DNA of 64,000 bases from CAVONB01 sp963697205. GTDB taxonomy: Bacteria > Pseudomonadota > Alphaproteobacteria > Rhizobiales > Hyphomicrobiaceae. Below are positions 55,788 to 63,725 of the stretch, one piece after another (the first letter of the stretch is position 1; each line of letters begins with the position of its first letter). A program made the position numbers and the translations under genes. The notes under the pieces are model-generated. The model was not told where the DNA came from. It did not search any database and was given only the letters and a program-made list of their open reading frames with translations. The stretch is taken from the NCBI GenBank assembly GCA_963697205.1, contig CAVONB010000006.1, forward strand, positions 434,001 to 498,000. The letters run 5' to 3'.

Positions 55788-56459
55788 ATGTCCCGCTGGC
55801 TGCTCGTCTTGTTGGCTCTGCTTGCATCGGGATATGCCCGCCCCGTTCAGGCCACGAGCCCCCGCAGCCCCACGGCCGAGCTGTTCGCAGCCGTCTCCGC
55901 CGGCAACGCCGACCGCGTACGCGCGCTGGTCGCTGCGAAGACGCCGCTGGAAGCACGCGACAGCCAGGGCCGCACGGCGCTTCTGGTCGCGGTCGATCTC
56001 GGCGACACCGCGATTGCCAAGGCGTTGATCGCCGCCGGTGCCGACGTCAACGCGGTCGCCGCCAACATGGACACGCCCTGGCTGTTGGCCGGCGCGCGCG
56101 GCCATGCCGCAATGCTCCAAGCGATGATCCCCGCCGGCCCCGACGTCAAACGCGTCAACCGCTACGGCGGCAGCGCGCTGATCCCGGCCTGCGAGCGCGG
56201 CCACGTCGAAGCGATCAAGGTGCTGCTGACGACCAGGATCGACGTCGACCTCGTCAACAACCTCGGTTGGACGTGCCTGCTGGAGATCGTCGTGCTCGGC
56301 AACGGCGGCCCGCCTCACGTCGAGGCAACGCGGCTCGTGCTGGCGGCCGGCGCCAATCCCAACATCGCCGATCGCGACGGCGTCACCCCGCTCGCACACG
56401 CACGCGGCAAGGGCCAGACGGACGTCGCCGCGCTCATCGCCGCCGCCGGGGGCAGGTAG
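55788..56459 (+). CDS. Secreted ankyrin-repeat protein (paralogue of the gene at 31195)
   Basis: 223 residues. Signal peptide ~1-23 (ending RPVQATS). Ankyrin repeats follow: LFAAVSAGNADRVRALVAA, GRTALLVAVDLGDTAIAKAL, a central AGARGHAAMLQAMI unit, ALIPACERGHVEAIKVLL, and the last ANPNIADRDGVTPLAHARGKG. The VLGNGG insertion before the final repeat is shared with the paralogue at 31195-31905, so both come from one ancestor. A role as a periplasmic scaffold or inhibitor is possible. The start at 55788 is chosen from the signal peptide. Confidence 0.87.
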   Translation: MSRWLLVLLALLASGYARPVQATSPRSPTAELFAAVSAGNADRVRALVAAKTPLEARDSQGRTALLVAVDLGDTAIAKALIAAGADVNAVAANMDTPWLLAGARGHAAMLQAMIPAGPDVKRVNRYGGSALIPACERGHVEAIKVLLTTRIDVDLVNNLGWTCLLEIVVLGNGGPPHVEATRLVLAAGANPNIADRDGVTPLAHARGKGQTDVAALIAAAGGR

Positions 56460-56502
56460 CGCGCCACGCGGTCGCGACACCGCGAACGGGAAGGACACGC
56501 CG

Positions 56503-57039
56503 ATGGCACCAACGCTCGCCTTCAATCACGTTGGCCTCACCGTGCCCGACATCTTCGCCGCCATCGACTGGTACAGCGCCGTGTTCGGCGCGCGCCACAT
56601 CATGGGGCCCCGCCTGCTTGCCGCCAACCAGGCCGCGACCCACGAGACGCCCTCGATCTTCGGTCCACGCTTTGCCAAGGCCTATCAGGCCCATCTCCTG
56701 CTCGCCAACGGCGTCGGCCTGGAGCTGTTTCAGTTCGTCGATCCGCCGGTCGAAATGCCCGCGGAGACCATGCCCTACCGGGTGCGCGGGCCCTTCCACA
56801 TCGCGCTCACTTGCCCCGATGTCGACGGCCTCGCGCAGACGATCGTCGCCAAGGGCGGCCGCATCCGCAGTGGTCCTGTCGACTTCGTCCCGGGCCGTCT
56901 ATGGCGTCTGTGCTATTGCGAGGATCCCTGGGGCACGGTGGTCGAGATCATGTCCGCTTCCTACGCGGAGATGTTCGCCAACTGGCCGCAACCCGGCATG
57001 ACCGAGACGCCGACGTTCATTCCCCGTCCACCCCCGTGA
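56503..57039 (+). CDS. VOC family (glyoxalase/dioxygenase superfamily) protein
   Basis: 178 residues with one VOC domain: FNHVGLTVPDIFAAIDWYSAVFGA (first metal His), LELFQFVDPPVEM (Glu), FHIALTCPDVDG (His) and DPWGTVVEIMS (C-terminal Glu). All four metal-ligand positions are occupied. The family covers glyoxalase I, extradiol dioxygenases and epimerases; the substrate is unknown. The 3' end overlaps the convergent trhO gene by 23 nt. Confidence 0.9.
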   Translation: MAPTLAFNHVGLTVPDIFAAIDWYSAVFGARHIMGPRLLAANQAATHETPSIFGPRFAKAYQAHLLLANGVGLELFQFVDPPVEMPAETMPYRVRGPFHIALTCPDVDGLAQTIVAKGGRIRSGPVDFVPGRLWRLCYCEDPWGTVVEIMSASYAEMFANWPQPGMTETPTFIPRPPP

Positions 57040-57784
57040 TGTCGTCGGGCCCGCCGGTCGCAGACGCGTCCCCGCTGAGCCTGGCATGATCGACGCCGCC
57101 GCGCTCGTCGAACACGAAACACGCGCCGCGCCAGAGGCTCTCAGCCTCCGGCACCTCGGCCAGATAGCGAAGAATACCGCCTTCCAGGTGATAGACCTCG
57201 CCGAACCCGTGCGCGATGAGATGCGCCGACGCCTTCTCGCAGCGGATGCCGCCGGTGCAGAACATCGCGATCTTCGTGTGCCGGCCGGGATCGAGATTTC
57301 CCGCCACCCACGCCGGCCATTCTCCGAACGACTTGAGGTCGGGATCGACGGCGCGCGCAAAGGTCCCTTCCGCCACCTCGTAAGCGTTGCGCGTGTCCAC
57401 CACGAGCACGTCGGGATCCGCGATCAGCGTGTTCCAGTCGGCCGGCGCCACGTACGTGCCGACGCGCTGCGTGGGATCGGCCTCCGGCGCGCCGAGTGTG
57501 ATGATCTCGCGCTTCAACCGCACCTTCAGTCGCTTGAACGGGTGTGCCGGCGCCGTCGCGTCCTTCGTCGCCAGATCCCCAAAGCGCGGGTCGGCGCGCA
57601 GCATCGTCAGGAACGAAGCCATCGCGTCAGGGCGCGCCGAGACCGTTCCGTTGATGCCCTCCGGCGCGACCAGGATCGTCCCCTTCATGTCGCGTGCGGC
57701 CATCTCGTCTCTGAGCCGGTCCCTGAGCGCCGGCGCATCCGCGATCGCGACGAACTTGTAGAAGGCGGAGATGGTCACGGTCAT
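57017..57784 (-). CDS. trhO: tRNA uridine(34) hydroxylase, rhodanese-like
   Basis: 255 residues of the TrhO (YceA) family, which hydroxylates U34 of certain tRNAs in an oxygen-dependent way. The N-terminal acylphosphatase-like part (TVTISAFYKFVAI, GTILVAPEGINGTV) is followed by a rhodanese domain with LVVDTRNAYEVAEG and the active-site loop FCTGGIRCEKASA holding the essential Cys. ATG 57784 gives the typical short N-terminus; a longer Pro-rich extension is unlikely. It is divergent from the GST gene. Confidence 0.92.
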   Translation of the reverse strand: MTVTISAFYKFVAIADAPALRDRLRDEMAARDMKGTILVAPEGINGTVSARPDAMASFLTMLRADPRFGDLATKDATAPAHPFKRLKVRLKREIITLGAPEADPTQRVGTYVAPADWNTLIADPDVLVVDTRNAYEVAEGTFARAVDPDLKSFGEWPAWVAGNLDPGRHTKIAMFCTGGIRCEKASAHLIAHGFGEVYHLEGGILRYLAEVPEAESLWRGACFVFDERGGVDHARLSGDASATGGPDDITGVDGE

Positions 57785-57954
57785 GGGCGGGAAAGGGGCT
57801 GAACTGGGGGCTGACGGCGGTGCCAGAGGCGCGCCGGCCGACTGATACACGAGGACGCGGGCAGGGGAAACTGCCGCTCGTCTGGCGCCTGATCGCGGGC
57901 TGACCGCGGCCGCGCGAGAGACTATGATCGAAAAAACCCGCTCGGGAGCCCCGA

Positions 57955-58539
57955 ATGTTCAAACTCTACTTCAAGCCCGGTTCGAGCTCCATGGCGCCGC
58001 ATATCGCGCTCTATGAGGTCGGCTGCCCCTTTGAGGCCATCTACCTGTCGCCCCTGAAAAAGGAGCAGCAGACGCCGGAGTATCTGGCGATCAACGCGGA
58101 AGGCAAGGTCCCCACGCTGATGATCGACGGCAAGCCGCTGACCGAGGTGCTGGCGATCCTGGTCTATCTGGCGCGGCGCTTTCCTCAGGCCGGCCTGTTG
58201 CCGGCAGGCGGCCTGGACGCCGAAGCCGAGATGCTCTCGTGGATGTCGTATCTGGCCGCCACCGTCCATCCCGCGCGCCAGAAGGGGCCGGAGAACGCGG
58301 CAAAGATCTGGTCTCTCGTCGAGCAGCGGCTGGCAGGGCGCATCTGGACCGTCGGCGACCACTACACGATCGCGGACATCCACCTGTTCCGTCTCTATTG
58401 GCGCTACATCAACTTCCCGCCGCCCGTGATCGGCAGCTACCCCGCACTCGATGCGCACTACGCCCGCGTCATGGCGCGCCCGGCTGTGCAAAAGACCTGC
58501 GAGGTCGAAAGCGCCATCGGCTACAACCTGCCGGTCTGA
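57955..58539 (+). CDS. Glutathione S-transferase family protein
   Basis: 194 residues. The thioredoxin-like N-terminal half (FKLYFKPGSSSMAPHIALYE, then GKVPTLMIDGKPLTEVLAIL with the glutathione-contacting cis-Pro region and the TEV segment) joins the all-helical C-terminal half. The Ser-Ser-Met stretch near position 10 is where the catalytic Ser/Cys of beta-class-like GSTs sits. The gene leads a plus-strand cluster: the conserved unknown gene starts 13 nt after it and the UGSC selenoprotein follows, which suggests a thiol/selenol redox context. Confidence 0.9.
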   Translation: MFKLYFKPGSSSMAPHIALYEVGCPFEAIYLSPLKKEQQTPEYLAINAEGKVPTLMIDGKPLTEVLAILVYLARRFPQAGLLPAGGLDAEAEMLSWMSYLAATVHPARQKGPENAAKIWSLVEQRLAGRIWTVGDHYTIADIHLFRLYWRYINFPPPVIGSYPALDAHYARVMARPAVQKTCEVESAIGYNLPV

Positions 58540-58552
58540 GAGGTTCAGCGAC

Positions 58553-59647
58553 ATGACCAGCCCGAAGACGGCGTTTCCCGCGCTCGCGGCAAAGCGCTAC
58601 ACCGCCGAGGACTTCGCCGCGGTGCAGGAGATCTATCACAGCCGCGGCTGGACCGACGGCTTGCCGATCGTGCCGCCGACCGAGGCCAGCGTCGCCGCCT
58701 GTCTGGCGTGGGCCGGCATGCCGCCTGACGAGTTGATCGGCATCGAGCCCGTGCGCGCGCTGCCGGTCACCGCCGAAAAGCTCGCGATAAACGCCGTCAT
58801 GGCCGGCTGCCTGCCGATGCATTTTCCCGTCGTTGTCGCCGCCTGGCGCGCCATGCTCCAGGACGAGTTTCTGCTGCACGGCATTTCCTCCAGCACCGGC
58901 GGCTGCGCGGTGCTCGTCGTCATCAACGGCCCGATTCGGCTCGAGATCGGCGCGTCGGGCACCTTCAACGCGCTCGGCAATTCCGACCGCGCCACCGCTG
59001 TCGTCGGCCGCGCGATCAGACTGTCGCTGATCAACCTGATGGACGTGCGCGCCGGCGACATCGACCGCTCCACCCTCGGCCACCCCGGCAAATTCAGCTA
59101 TTGCCTCGCCGAGGACGAGGAGGACACGACGTGGCAGCCGCTGTCCGTCGTGCGCGGCGTGCCCGAAGGACTGTCCGCCGTCACCGTCTTCGCCGGCCTC
59201 GCGCCGCGCCAGATCATGAACGAGTGGACGACCGACCCCAAGGAGATCCTGGAGACGTTCGCCGCCGAGATGCGCGCCAACCAGCTCACCTATTCGATCT
59301 ACGGCGGCAACTACGCCATCGTCGTCGCCAAGCAGATCCGCGATCACATCCAGGCGGCCGGCTGGACGAAGGCCGACATCGCAGAATTCCTCTTCGAGCG
59401 CGCGCGCGTGGAGCGCCGTCAGTGGGCCGACGTCGGCAAGGGTGCGATCGTGCGCGACAGGCCGGGCAAGGTGCATCCCGCGCTGACGTCGCCGGACGAC
59501 CTCCTGGTGATCGCGGCCGGCGGACCGGCCGGCGGCTTCGGTGCGGTGATCGCACCGTGGATGGGCTCCAAGACACGCGCCGTCACGGCGGCGATCGGGG
59601 CCTGCTTGGACTGCACGCCGCCACCCAAATCCGGCGCGGCGTCCTGA
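58553..59647 (+). CDS. Conserved protein of unknown function encoded with the UGSC selenoprotein
   Basis: 364 residues; I do not recognise a characterised family. Early segments are FAAVQEIYHSRGWTDGLPIVPPTE and EKLAINAVMAGCLPMHFPVV, followed by STGGCAVLVVINGPIR (~residue 120), a Gly-rich GNYAIVVAKQIRDH stretch (~245), and a C-terminal ILVIAAGG-like LLVIAAGGPAGGFGAVI. Three cysteines (in AGCLP, GGCAV and ACLDC) could be redox-active. It has no signal peptide. It lies 13 nt after the GST gene and 70 nt before the selenoprotein gene, so cotranscription is likely. The start is the ATG at 58553, since longer frames overlap the GST gene. Confidence 0.85.
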   Translation: MTSPKTAFPALAAKRYTAEDFAAVQEIYHSRGWTDGLPIVPPTEASVAACLAWAGMPPDELIGIEPVRALPVTAEKLAINAVMAGCLPMHFPVVVAAWRAMLQDEFLLHGISSSTGGCAVLVVINGPIRLEIGASGTFNALGNSDRATAVVGRAIRLSLINLMDVRAGDIDRSTLGHPGKFSYCLAEDEEDTTWQPLSVVRGVPEGLSAVTVFAGLAPRQIMNEWTTDPKEILETFAAEMRANQLTYSIYGGNYAIVVAKQIRDHIQAAGWTKADIAEFLFERARVERRQWADVGKGAIVRDRPGKVHPALTSPDDLLVIAAGGPAGGFGAVIAPWMGSKTRAVTAAIGACLDCTPPPKSGAAS

Positions 59648-59717
59648 GCCCGCTTGGCAGCGCCGACCGGATCGGCGTAGTAAGAAGCACAGACCTCGCC
59701 GCAGCGGGAGCCGGACC

Positions 59718-60242
59718 ATGACCATCGAAGTCCTCGATCCGACCAACGAGCGGGCCGACGCGACGCTGACGCTCGCCCCGCGCCTGACCACGCTGCAAGG
59801 CGCAACGGTCGGCATCGTCACCAATGCCAAGGAAGGCACGCGGGGCTATTTCAGCCACCTCGACCGCCTGCTGCGCTCCGAGCTCGGCGTGCGCGACGTG
59901 GTGTGGACGACGAAAGCCAACTACAGCGCACCCGCCCAGCGGGAAATCGTCGACCGAATGAAGGAATGGCAGGTCGTCGTCGCTGGCGTCGGCGATTGAG
60001 GCAGTTGCGCGTCGTGCAGTCTGCACGACACCATCGCAGGTGAGCGCCAAGGCGTCCCCGCCGTCGGCGTCATGACATCGAGCTTCGTCAGCGCAGCCGA
60101 GCTGATGGCGCGCGTGCTGGGCTATCCGGGCTTTGCGTTCGCCGTCATCGACCACCCGATCTCCAGCGCGTCGGATGCCGACCTCGAAGCGCAGGCCCGC
60201 GCCACGATCGAGCAGATGCGCACGTTGCTGCTCGCGCATTGA
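59718..60242 (+). CDS. UGSC family selenoprotein, Sec encoded by TGA at 59997-59999
   Basis: 174 residues if the in-frame TGA at 59997-59999 is read as selenocysteine (Sec94). The chain before it ends VVVAGVGD and after it continues GSCASCSLHDTIAGERQG and SSFVSAAELMARVLGYPG in the same frame, to a TGA stop at 60240-60242. The motif U-G-S-C followed by A-S-C-S-L-H-D is that of the known UGSC family (seleno)proteins, whose function is not established; other members have Cys at that place. A hairpin (60011-60029) 11 nt after the TGA fits a bacterial SECIS element. Read as a stop, the protein would lack its active site. The Sec assignment needs selA, selB, selC and selD elsewhere in the genome. 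Confidence 0.88.
60011..60029 (+). promoter_or_regulatory. SECIS-like hairpin downstream of the selenocysteine TGA
   Basis: GTCGTGCA (60011-60018) pairs perfectly with TGCACGAC (60022-60029) around GTC. The loop G at 60019 is 20 nt after the TGA, and the apical G and distance match the usual description of bacterial SECIS elements (loop about 16-37 nt after UGA, G among the first loop bases). It lies within the coding sequence, as in bacteria. Confidence 0.75.
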
Positions 60243-60330
60243 CGCAGCCAGTACGTCGATGCGGGCAGTGTACGAGCGCGGCCAAAGTCGGGCAGCGTCT
60301 GGCTTCATGCACGCGACAGGGAGACCGGCC

Positions 60331-60831
60331 ATGAACGACCAATTCATGCAACGCGCCCTCGATATGGCCCGCGACGCCATCGGCAAGCCGGGCCAGCTGC
60401 CCTACGCGGCCGTCGTGGTGCGCGGCGACACGATTATCGGCGAAGGCATCAACCGCTCGCGGGAGCAGTTCGATCCGACCTCGCATGGCGAGATCGAGGC
60501 GGTGAAGGCAGCCTGCCAGGCGCTGTCCACGACGCGGCTCGACGGCACGGAGCTTTACTCGTCGTGCGAGCCGTGCGCGATGTGCGTCGCCACCATGTAT
60601 CTCGCCGGCATCGAGCGGTTCTATTTCGCAGCGTCCCTCGCCGACAGCACGGCGATGTATGCGCGCCTCGTCGCACACGATCCGGCATGGACGCGGCGCA
60701 TCGAGCCCGACGAACTCGCCCGCCAGGTCGCCCTCGCGCCCTCCGACCGGACGATGCCGGGCCTCGCCCTGCGCCAGCCCGACGGCATCGCCGTCCTCGA
60801 CGCCTTCGCGCGGCATGTTGTTGGCCGGTGA
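60331..60831 (+). CDS. Nucleoside/guanine deaminase-like CDA-fold enzyme
   Basis: 166 residues of the cytidine deaminase-like superfamily. Zinc ligands are His in SHGEIEAVKAAC (with the proton-shuttling Glu) and two Cys in SCEPCAMC. The overall layout (MQRALDMARDAIG, then VVVRGDTIIGEGIN) matches nucleoside deaminases of the GuaD/TadA type; the Asp/Gln-rich C-terminus is unlike TadA, so a free base or nucleoside substrate is more likely. It follows the selenoprotein gene by 88 nt on the same strand. ATG 60331 has a GGGAG upstream. Confidence 0.9.
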   Translation: MNDQFMQRALDMARDAIGKPGQLPYAAVVVRGDTIIGEGINRSREQFDPTSHGEIEAVKAACQALSTTRLDGTELYSSCEPCAMCVATMYLAGIERFYFAASLADSTAMYARLVAHDPAWTRRIEPDELARQVALAPSDRTMPGLALRQPDGIAVLDAFARHVVGR

Positions 60832-60983
60832 GGGTGAAGCGGCGACGCATCTCACCTCATTGCGTCAGTGCTCTGGAAATTTATAAGTCAGAACAGGTGG
60901 TTGTTGCCAAATCGCACTATCGGCCGTCTGCGCGCTCATACAACATGCAGATGTTGCGGCAGAACGAGTGTGTGAGGTGGCGT

Positions 60984-61740
60984 ATGAAGAGATGGTTGGC
61001 CATCGCTGTCGTCGCGACAGCAACGGGTACCGCCGCGCAGGCGGCGGACCTGGGCGGAATGCGACGCGGCAGCGTGAAGGATGAAGCCCCGGTCACCTAT
61101 AGCCGGCCTATGTCATGGACGGGCTTCTACATCGGCGCGCACGTTGGTGGAGGTTGGGGCGATGTTGATTGGACGCGCGTCAGCGATACCTCGGCCTGGT
61201 TCGAACTCGGCCCCCGGCTCGCGGTTCTCCCACGATCTTGACGGCTGGCTTGCCGGTGGCCAAGCGGGCTTCAACTGGCAGACGGGCCCTTGGGTCCTGG
61301 GGGCAGAGGTAAGCGTTTCGGGGGGTGACCTCGCCGGCAGTTCGCAAAGCGTCGTTAGTGCCACAGATGACCGGCTCAAGACCGAAGTCGGTACGCTCGT
61401 CACGGTGGTAGGTCGTCTCGGCTACGCCTGGGATCGCTGGCTCGCCTACGCAAAGGCCGGATATGCGGGCGCCAACGTGAAGTTCTCGGCGAGCGATATC
61501 GGCGGCGGCGGGCCAAGCGGATCGACGTCCGACAGCGACTTCGAGAACGGCTACACACTCGGCGCCGGTCTCGAATACATGCTGACGAGCAACCTTTCTC
61601 TGGGCGTCGACTACAGCTTCGTCAGCCTCACCGATGCGCGGCGCAGCTTTGGTGACGGCGCCGGTCAGAATATCACGCTTAATCGCGATGATCTGGACGT
61701 TCACGCGGTGACTGCGCGGATCAACTACCGCTTCAATTGA
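60984..61740 (+). pseudogene. Omp25/Omp31-like outer membrane beta-barrel protein, one frameshift
   Basis: ~251 residues when repaired. The signal peptide (MKRWLAIAVVATATGTAAQAAD) leads to the family-typical WTGFYIGAHVGGGWGDV start. The 3' part, in another frame, carries DLDGWLAGGQAGFNWQTGPWVLGAEV, WLAYAKAGYAGANV, LGAGLEYMLTSNLSLGVDYSFV and the terminal ITARINYRF-like TARINYRFN. The frame shift is at the CCCCC run (61211-61215): with four C the chain reads FELGPGSRFSHDLDGW. It is a homopolymer-type error or a recent mutation. Outer membrane localisation is expected from the terminal aromatic residue. Confidence 0.87.
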
Positions 61741-61840
61741 TGGAGGCGCTTGAGGCGCTTCAGAAGTGGCACAAGCTGAGGTGATGTTCGCACCATGGCG
61801 GATCGCCAGTCGCCGTTTGAGGTAAGAGCCCCGGCCTTGT

Positions 61841-62737
61841 CTACGTCCACTTAATGCCCGCCATCTCCTGCAGCAGCAGCGAGATGGCCGCGGTGTCCTG
61901 CTCGCCCATGCCGCGGGCCAAAGCGGCGGTGTAGAGCGGCAGCGAGGCCGTGAACATCGGCACGGGGCAGTCGATGTCGTTGGCAAAGGCGCCGATCACC
62001 TTCAGGTCCTTGCGGAAGAGATCCATCGGCGCGGTGCGCACGGGCAGGTATTCGTTGGCGATCAGCATCTCCTTGCGCGCCTCCATCGCACGCGAGCCGC
62101 CCGCCCCGTCCATGATCACGTCGTAGGTCTGCGCCGGATCGAGGCCCGACTTGCGCGCCAGCGCGAACGCCTCGCCCGCAGCCGCCGTGTGGATAGCGAC
62201 CAGCAGGTTGGCGATGTACTTCATCTTCGAACCGTTGCCGAACGCGCCGAGATAATGCGGCGCGCGCGAGAAGCCGTTGAAGGCCGGCAGGCATTTCTCA
62301 TAGGCCCATTTCTCGCCGCTGGCGTAGACCAGCACGTCGCGGATCATCGCGCGGTTGGACGAGCCCGACAGCGGGCAATCGAGCATCGTGATGCCGACCT
62401 GCGCGAGCCGGTCGTGGGCGGCCTGCTTGTCGTCGAGCGGCAGCGTGCTCGTCTCGGCCAGCACGCGCTTCCTGCGTGGCGCGCTCTCCAAATCGGAGAC
62501 GACCTCGTGGAGCGCAGCCGCGTTTGGCATCGAGGTGATTAGAACGTCGGCGGCTGCCGCGACCTCGGCATTGCCCTCCTTGGGATGACCGCCGTACTTG
62601 GCGAGGTTGGCGCGGGCGGGATTGGCAATGTCATAGCCGACGACATCGAGGCCCGCCTCGACCATGTTCTTGGCCATGGCGGCGCCCATGATGCCGACGC
62701 CGATCAGCCCGATCGTGTTCTCTGGCGCTGTCGTCAT
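61841..62737 (-). CDS. NAD(P)-dependent 3-hydroxyisobutyrate dehydrogenase-like oxidoreductase
   Basis: 298 residues of the beta-hydroxyacid dehydrogenase family. The NAD-binding GLIGVGIMGAAMAKNMVEAG is at the N-terminus, the substrate-binding stretch is MLDCPLSGSS, and the catalytic Lys is in GNGSKMKYIANLLVA (~residue 170). Substrates in this family include 3-hydroxyisobutyrate, tartronate semialdehyde and glyoxylate; none is assigned. ATG 62737 lies 16 nt downstream of the amidohydrolase gene, so the two form an operon. Confidence 0.93.
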   Translation of the reverse strand: MTTAPENTIGLIGVGIMGAAMAKNMVEAGLDVVGYDIANPARANLAKYGGHPKEGNAEVAAAADVLITSMPNAAALHEVVSDLESAPRRKRVLAETSTLPLDDKQAAHDRLAQVGITMLDCPLSGSSNRAMIRDVLVYASGEKWAYEKCLPAFNGFSRAPHYLGAFGNGSKMKYIANLLVAIHTAAAGEAFALARKSGLDPAQTYDVIMDGAGGSRAMEARKEMLIANEYLPVRTAPMDLFRKDLKVIGAFANDIDCPVPMFTASLPLYTAALARGMGEQDTAAISLLLQEMAGIKWT

Positions 62738-62753
62738 GGTTCTCTCCCCTGGC

Positions 62754-63650
62754 TCAGAGCCGATAGATGCGCGCCGCGTTGTCGTGCAGGATCGCGCGGC
62801 GCTCGCCCGCCGTACAGCCGGCGAGGCACGCCTTGATGATGCGGATCTGGTCGGCGTAGGTCGACCACATGCGCTCGATGGGAAAGTTGGAGCCGAACAG
62901 GCAACGCTCGGACCCGAACATGGCGATCGTCTCATCGACCACCGGCTTCCACACATCGACACTTGCCACGTGCTCGAACGTCGACAGCCCCGACAGCTTG
63001 GACACGACGTTCGCGCACGACGCCAGATCCTTCATGCCCGTGCGCCATGCGGCCCATCCGGCTTCGCTCTTGTTCTCGAGCATGCCGGCGTGCTGCAGGA
63101 TGAAGGTGATGCCGGGAAAGTCGCGCGCGAGCCTCGCCGCATCCGCCATCTGGCTGGAGAACACCTGCAGCTCGAAGTTCAAGCCGCGCTTCTCCACCGA
63201 CGCCAGACCCGCGCGCCAGTCCTCGTCGTTCATCACATCGGGTTTTGACGCGAAGCGGTATTCCGGCTTTTCGTGCCAATGCAACTGCTGGCGGATCGAA
63301 ACGAGGTTGCAGCACTCCTGCAATTGATCGAGCGTGTCCTCGACATCGGGCTGGGACAGGTTGGCGAACGCCGCCACCGCATGCGGGAAGCCATGCGCAT
63401 CGGCTTCCGACTGCACCCAGCGCGCTTCCTCGATCTCCTTGCCCGGAAGCACGTTGACTTGGATATAGACCGACTTGACGACGCCCTGCGGCACCACGTC
63501 GGCCATGTAGTCCTTGGCGAAGTAATCGTATTTCAGCTTGGAATAGTCACCGAAGATGCGCTTCACCGGCGCGCCCTGCATCCAGGGGAGTTCGTTGAGG
63601 CGCCAGATGTGGTGATGGGCGTCGATGATGGGCTCTTGGGCGTCGCTCAC
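62754..63650 (-). CDS. Amidohydrolase_2 family metal-dependent hydrolase
   Basis: 298 residues, cytoplasmic TIM-barrel. It begins with IIDAHHHIWRLNELPWMQG (His-x-His metal site, ~10-14) and has ITFILQHAGMLENKSE and the C-terminal ERCLFGSNFPIERMWSTYAD with the metal-binding Ser/Asn-Phe-Pro region. Related enzymes are lactonases and sugar-acid or aromatic decarboxylases. It is cotranscribed with the dehydrogenase downstream (16 nt gap), suggesting a small catabolic pathway of hydrolysis followed by oxidation. Confidence 0.9.
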   Translation of the reverse strand: MSDAQEPIIDAHHHIWRLNELPWMQGAPVKRIFGDYSKLKYDYFAKDYMADVVPQGVVKSVYIQVNVLPGKEIEEARWVQSEADAHGFPHAVAAFANLSQPDVEDTLDQLQECCNLVSIRQQLHWHEKPEYRFASKPDVMNDEDWRAGLASVEKRGLNFELQVFSSQMADAARLARDFPGITFILQHAGMLENKSEAGWAAWRTGMKDLASCANVVSKLSGLSTFEHVASVDVWKPVVDETIAMFGSERCLFGSNFPIERMWSTYADQIRIIKACLAGCTAGERRAILHDNAARIYRL

Positions 63651-63725
63651 TTGGCTGTCTCCCCGGTCGCGGTTGTGCTTGCCGCGATTAGGCGCGATCG
63701 TGCAGGCGAGCGCAAGGGGGCGCGG

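Noticed and set aside
61226..61241. TGA ending the first part of the porin gene as a selenocysteine codon
   Set aside because: The downstream homology is in a different frame and starts before the TGA; a one-base C-run indel explains it.
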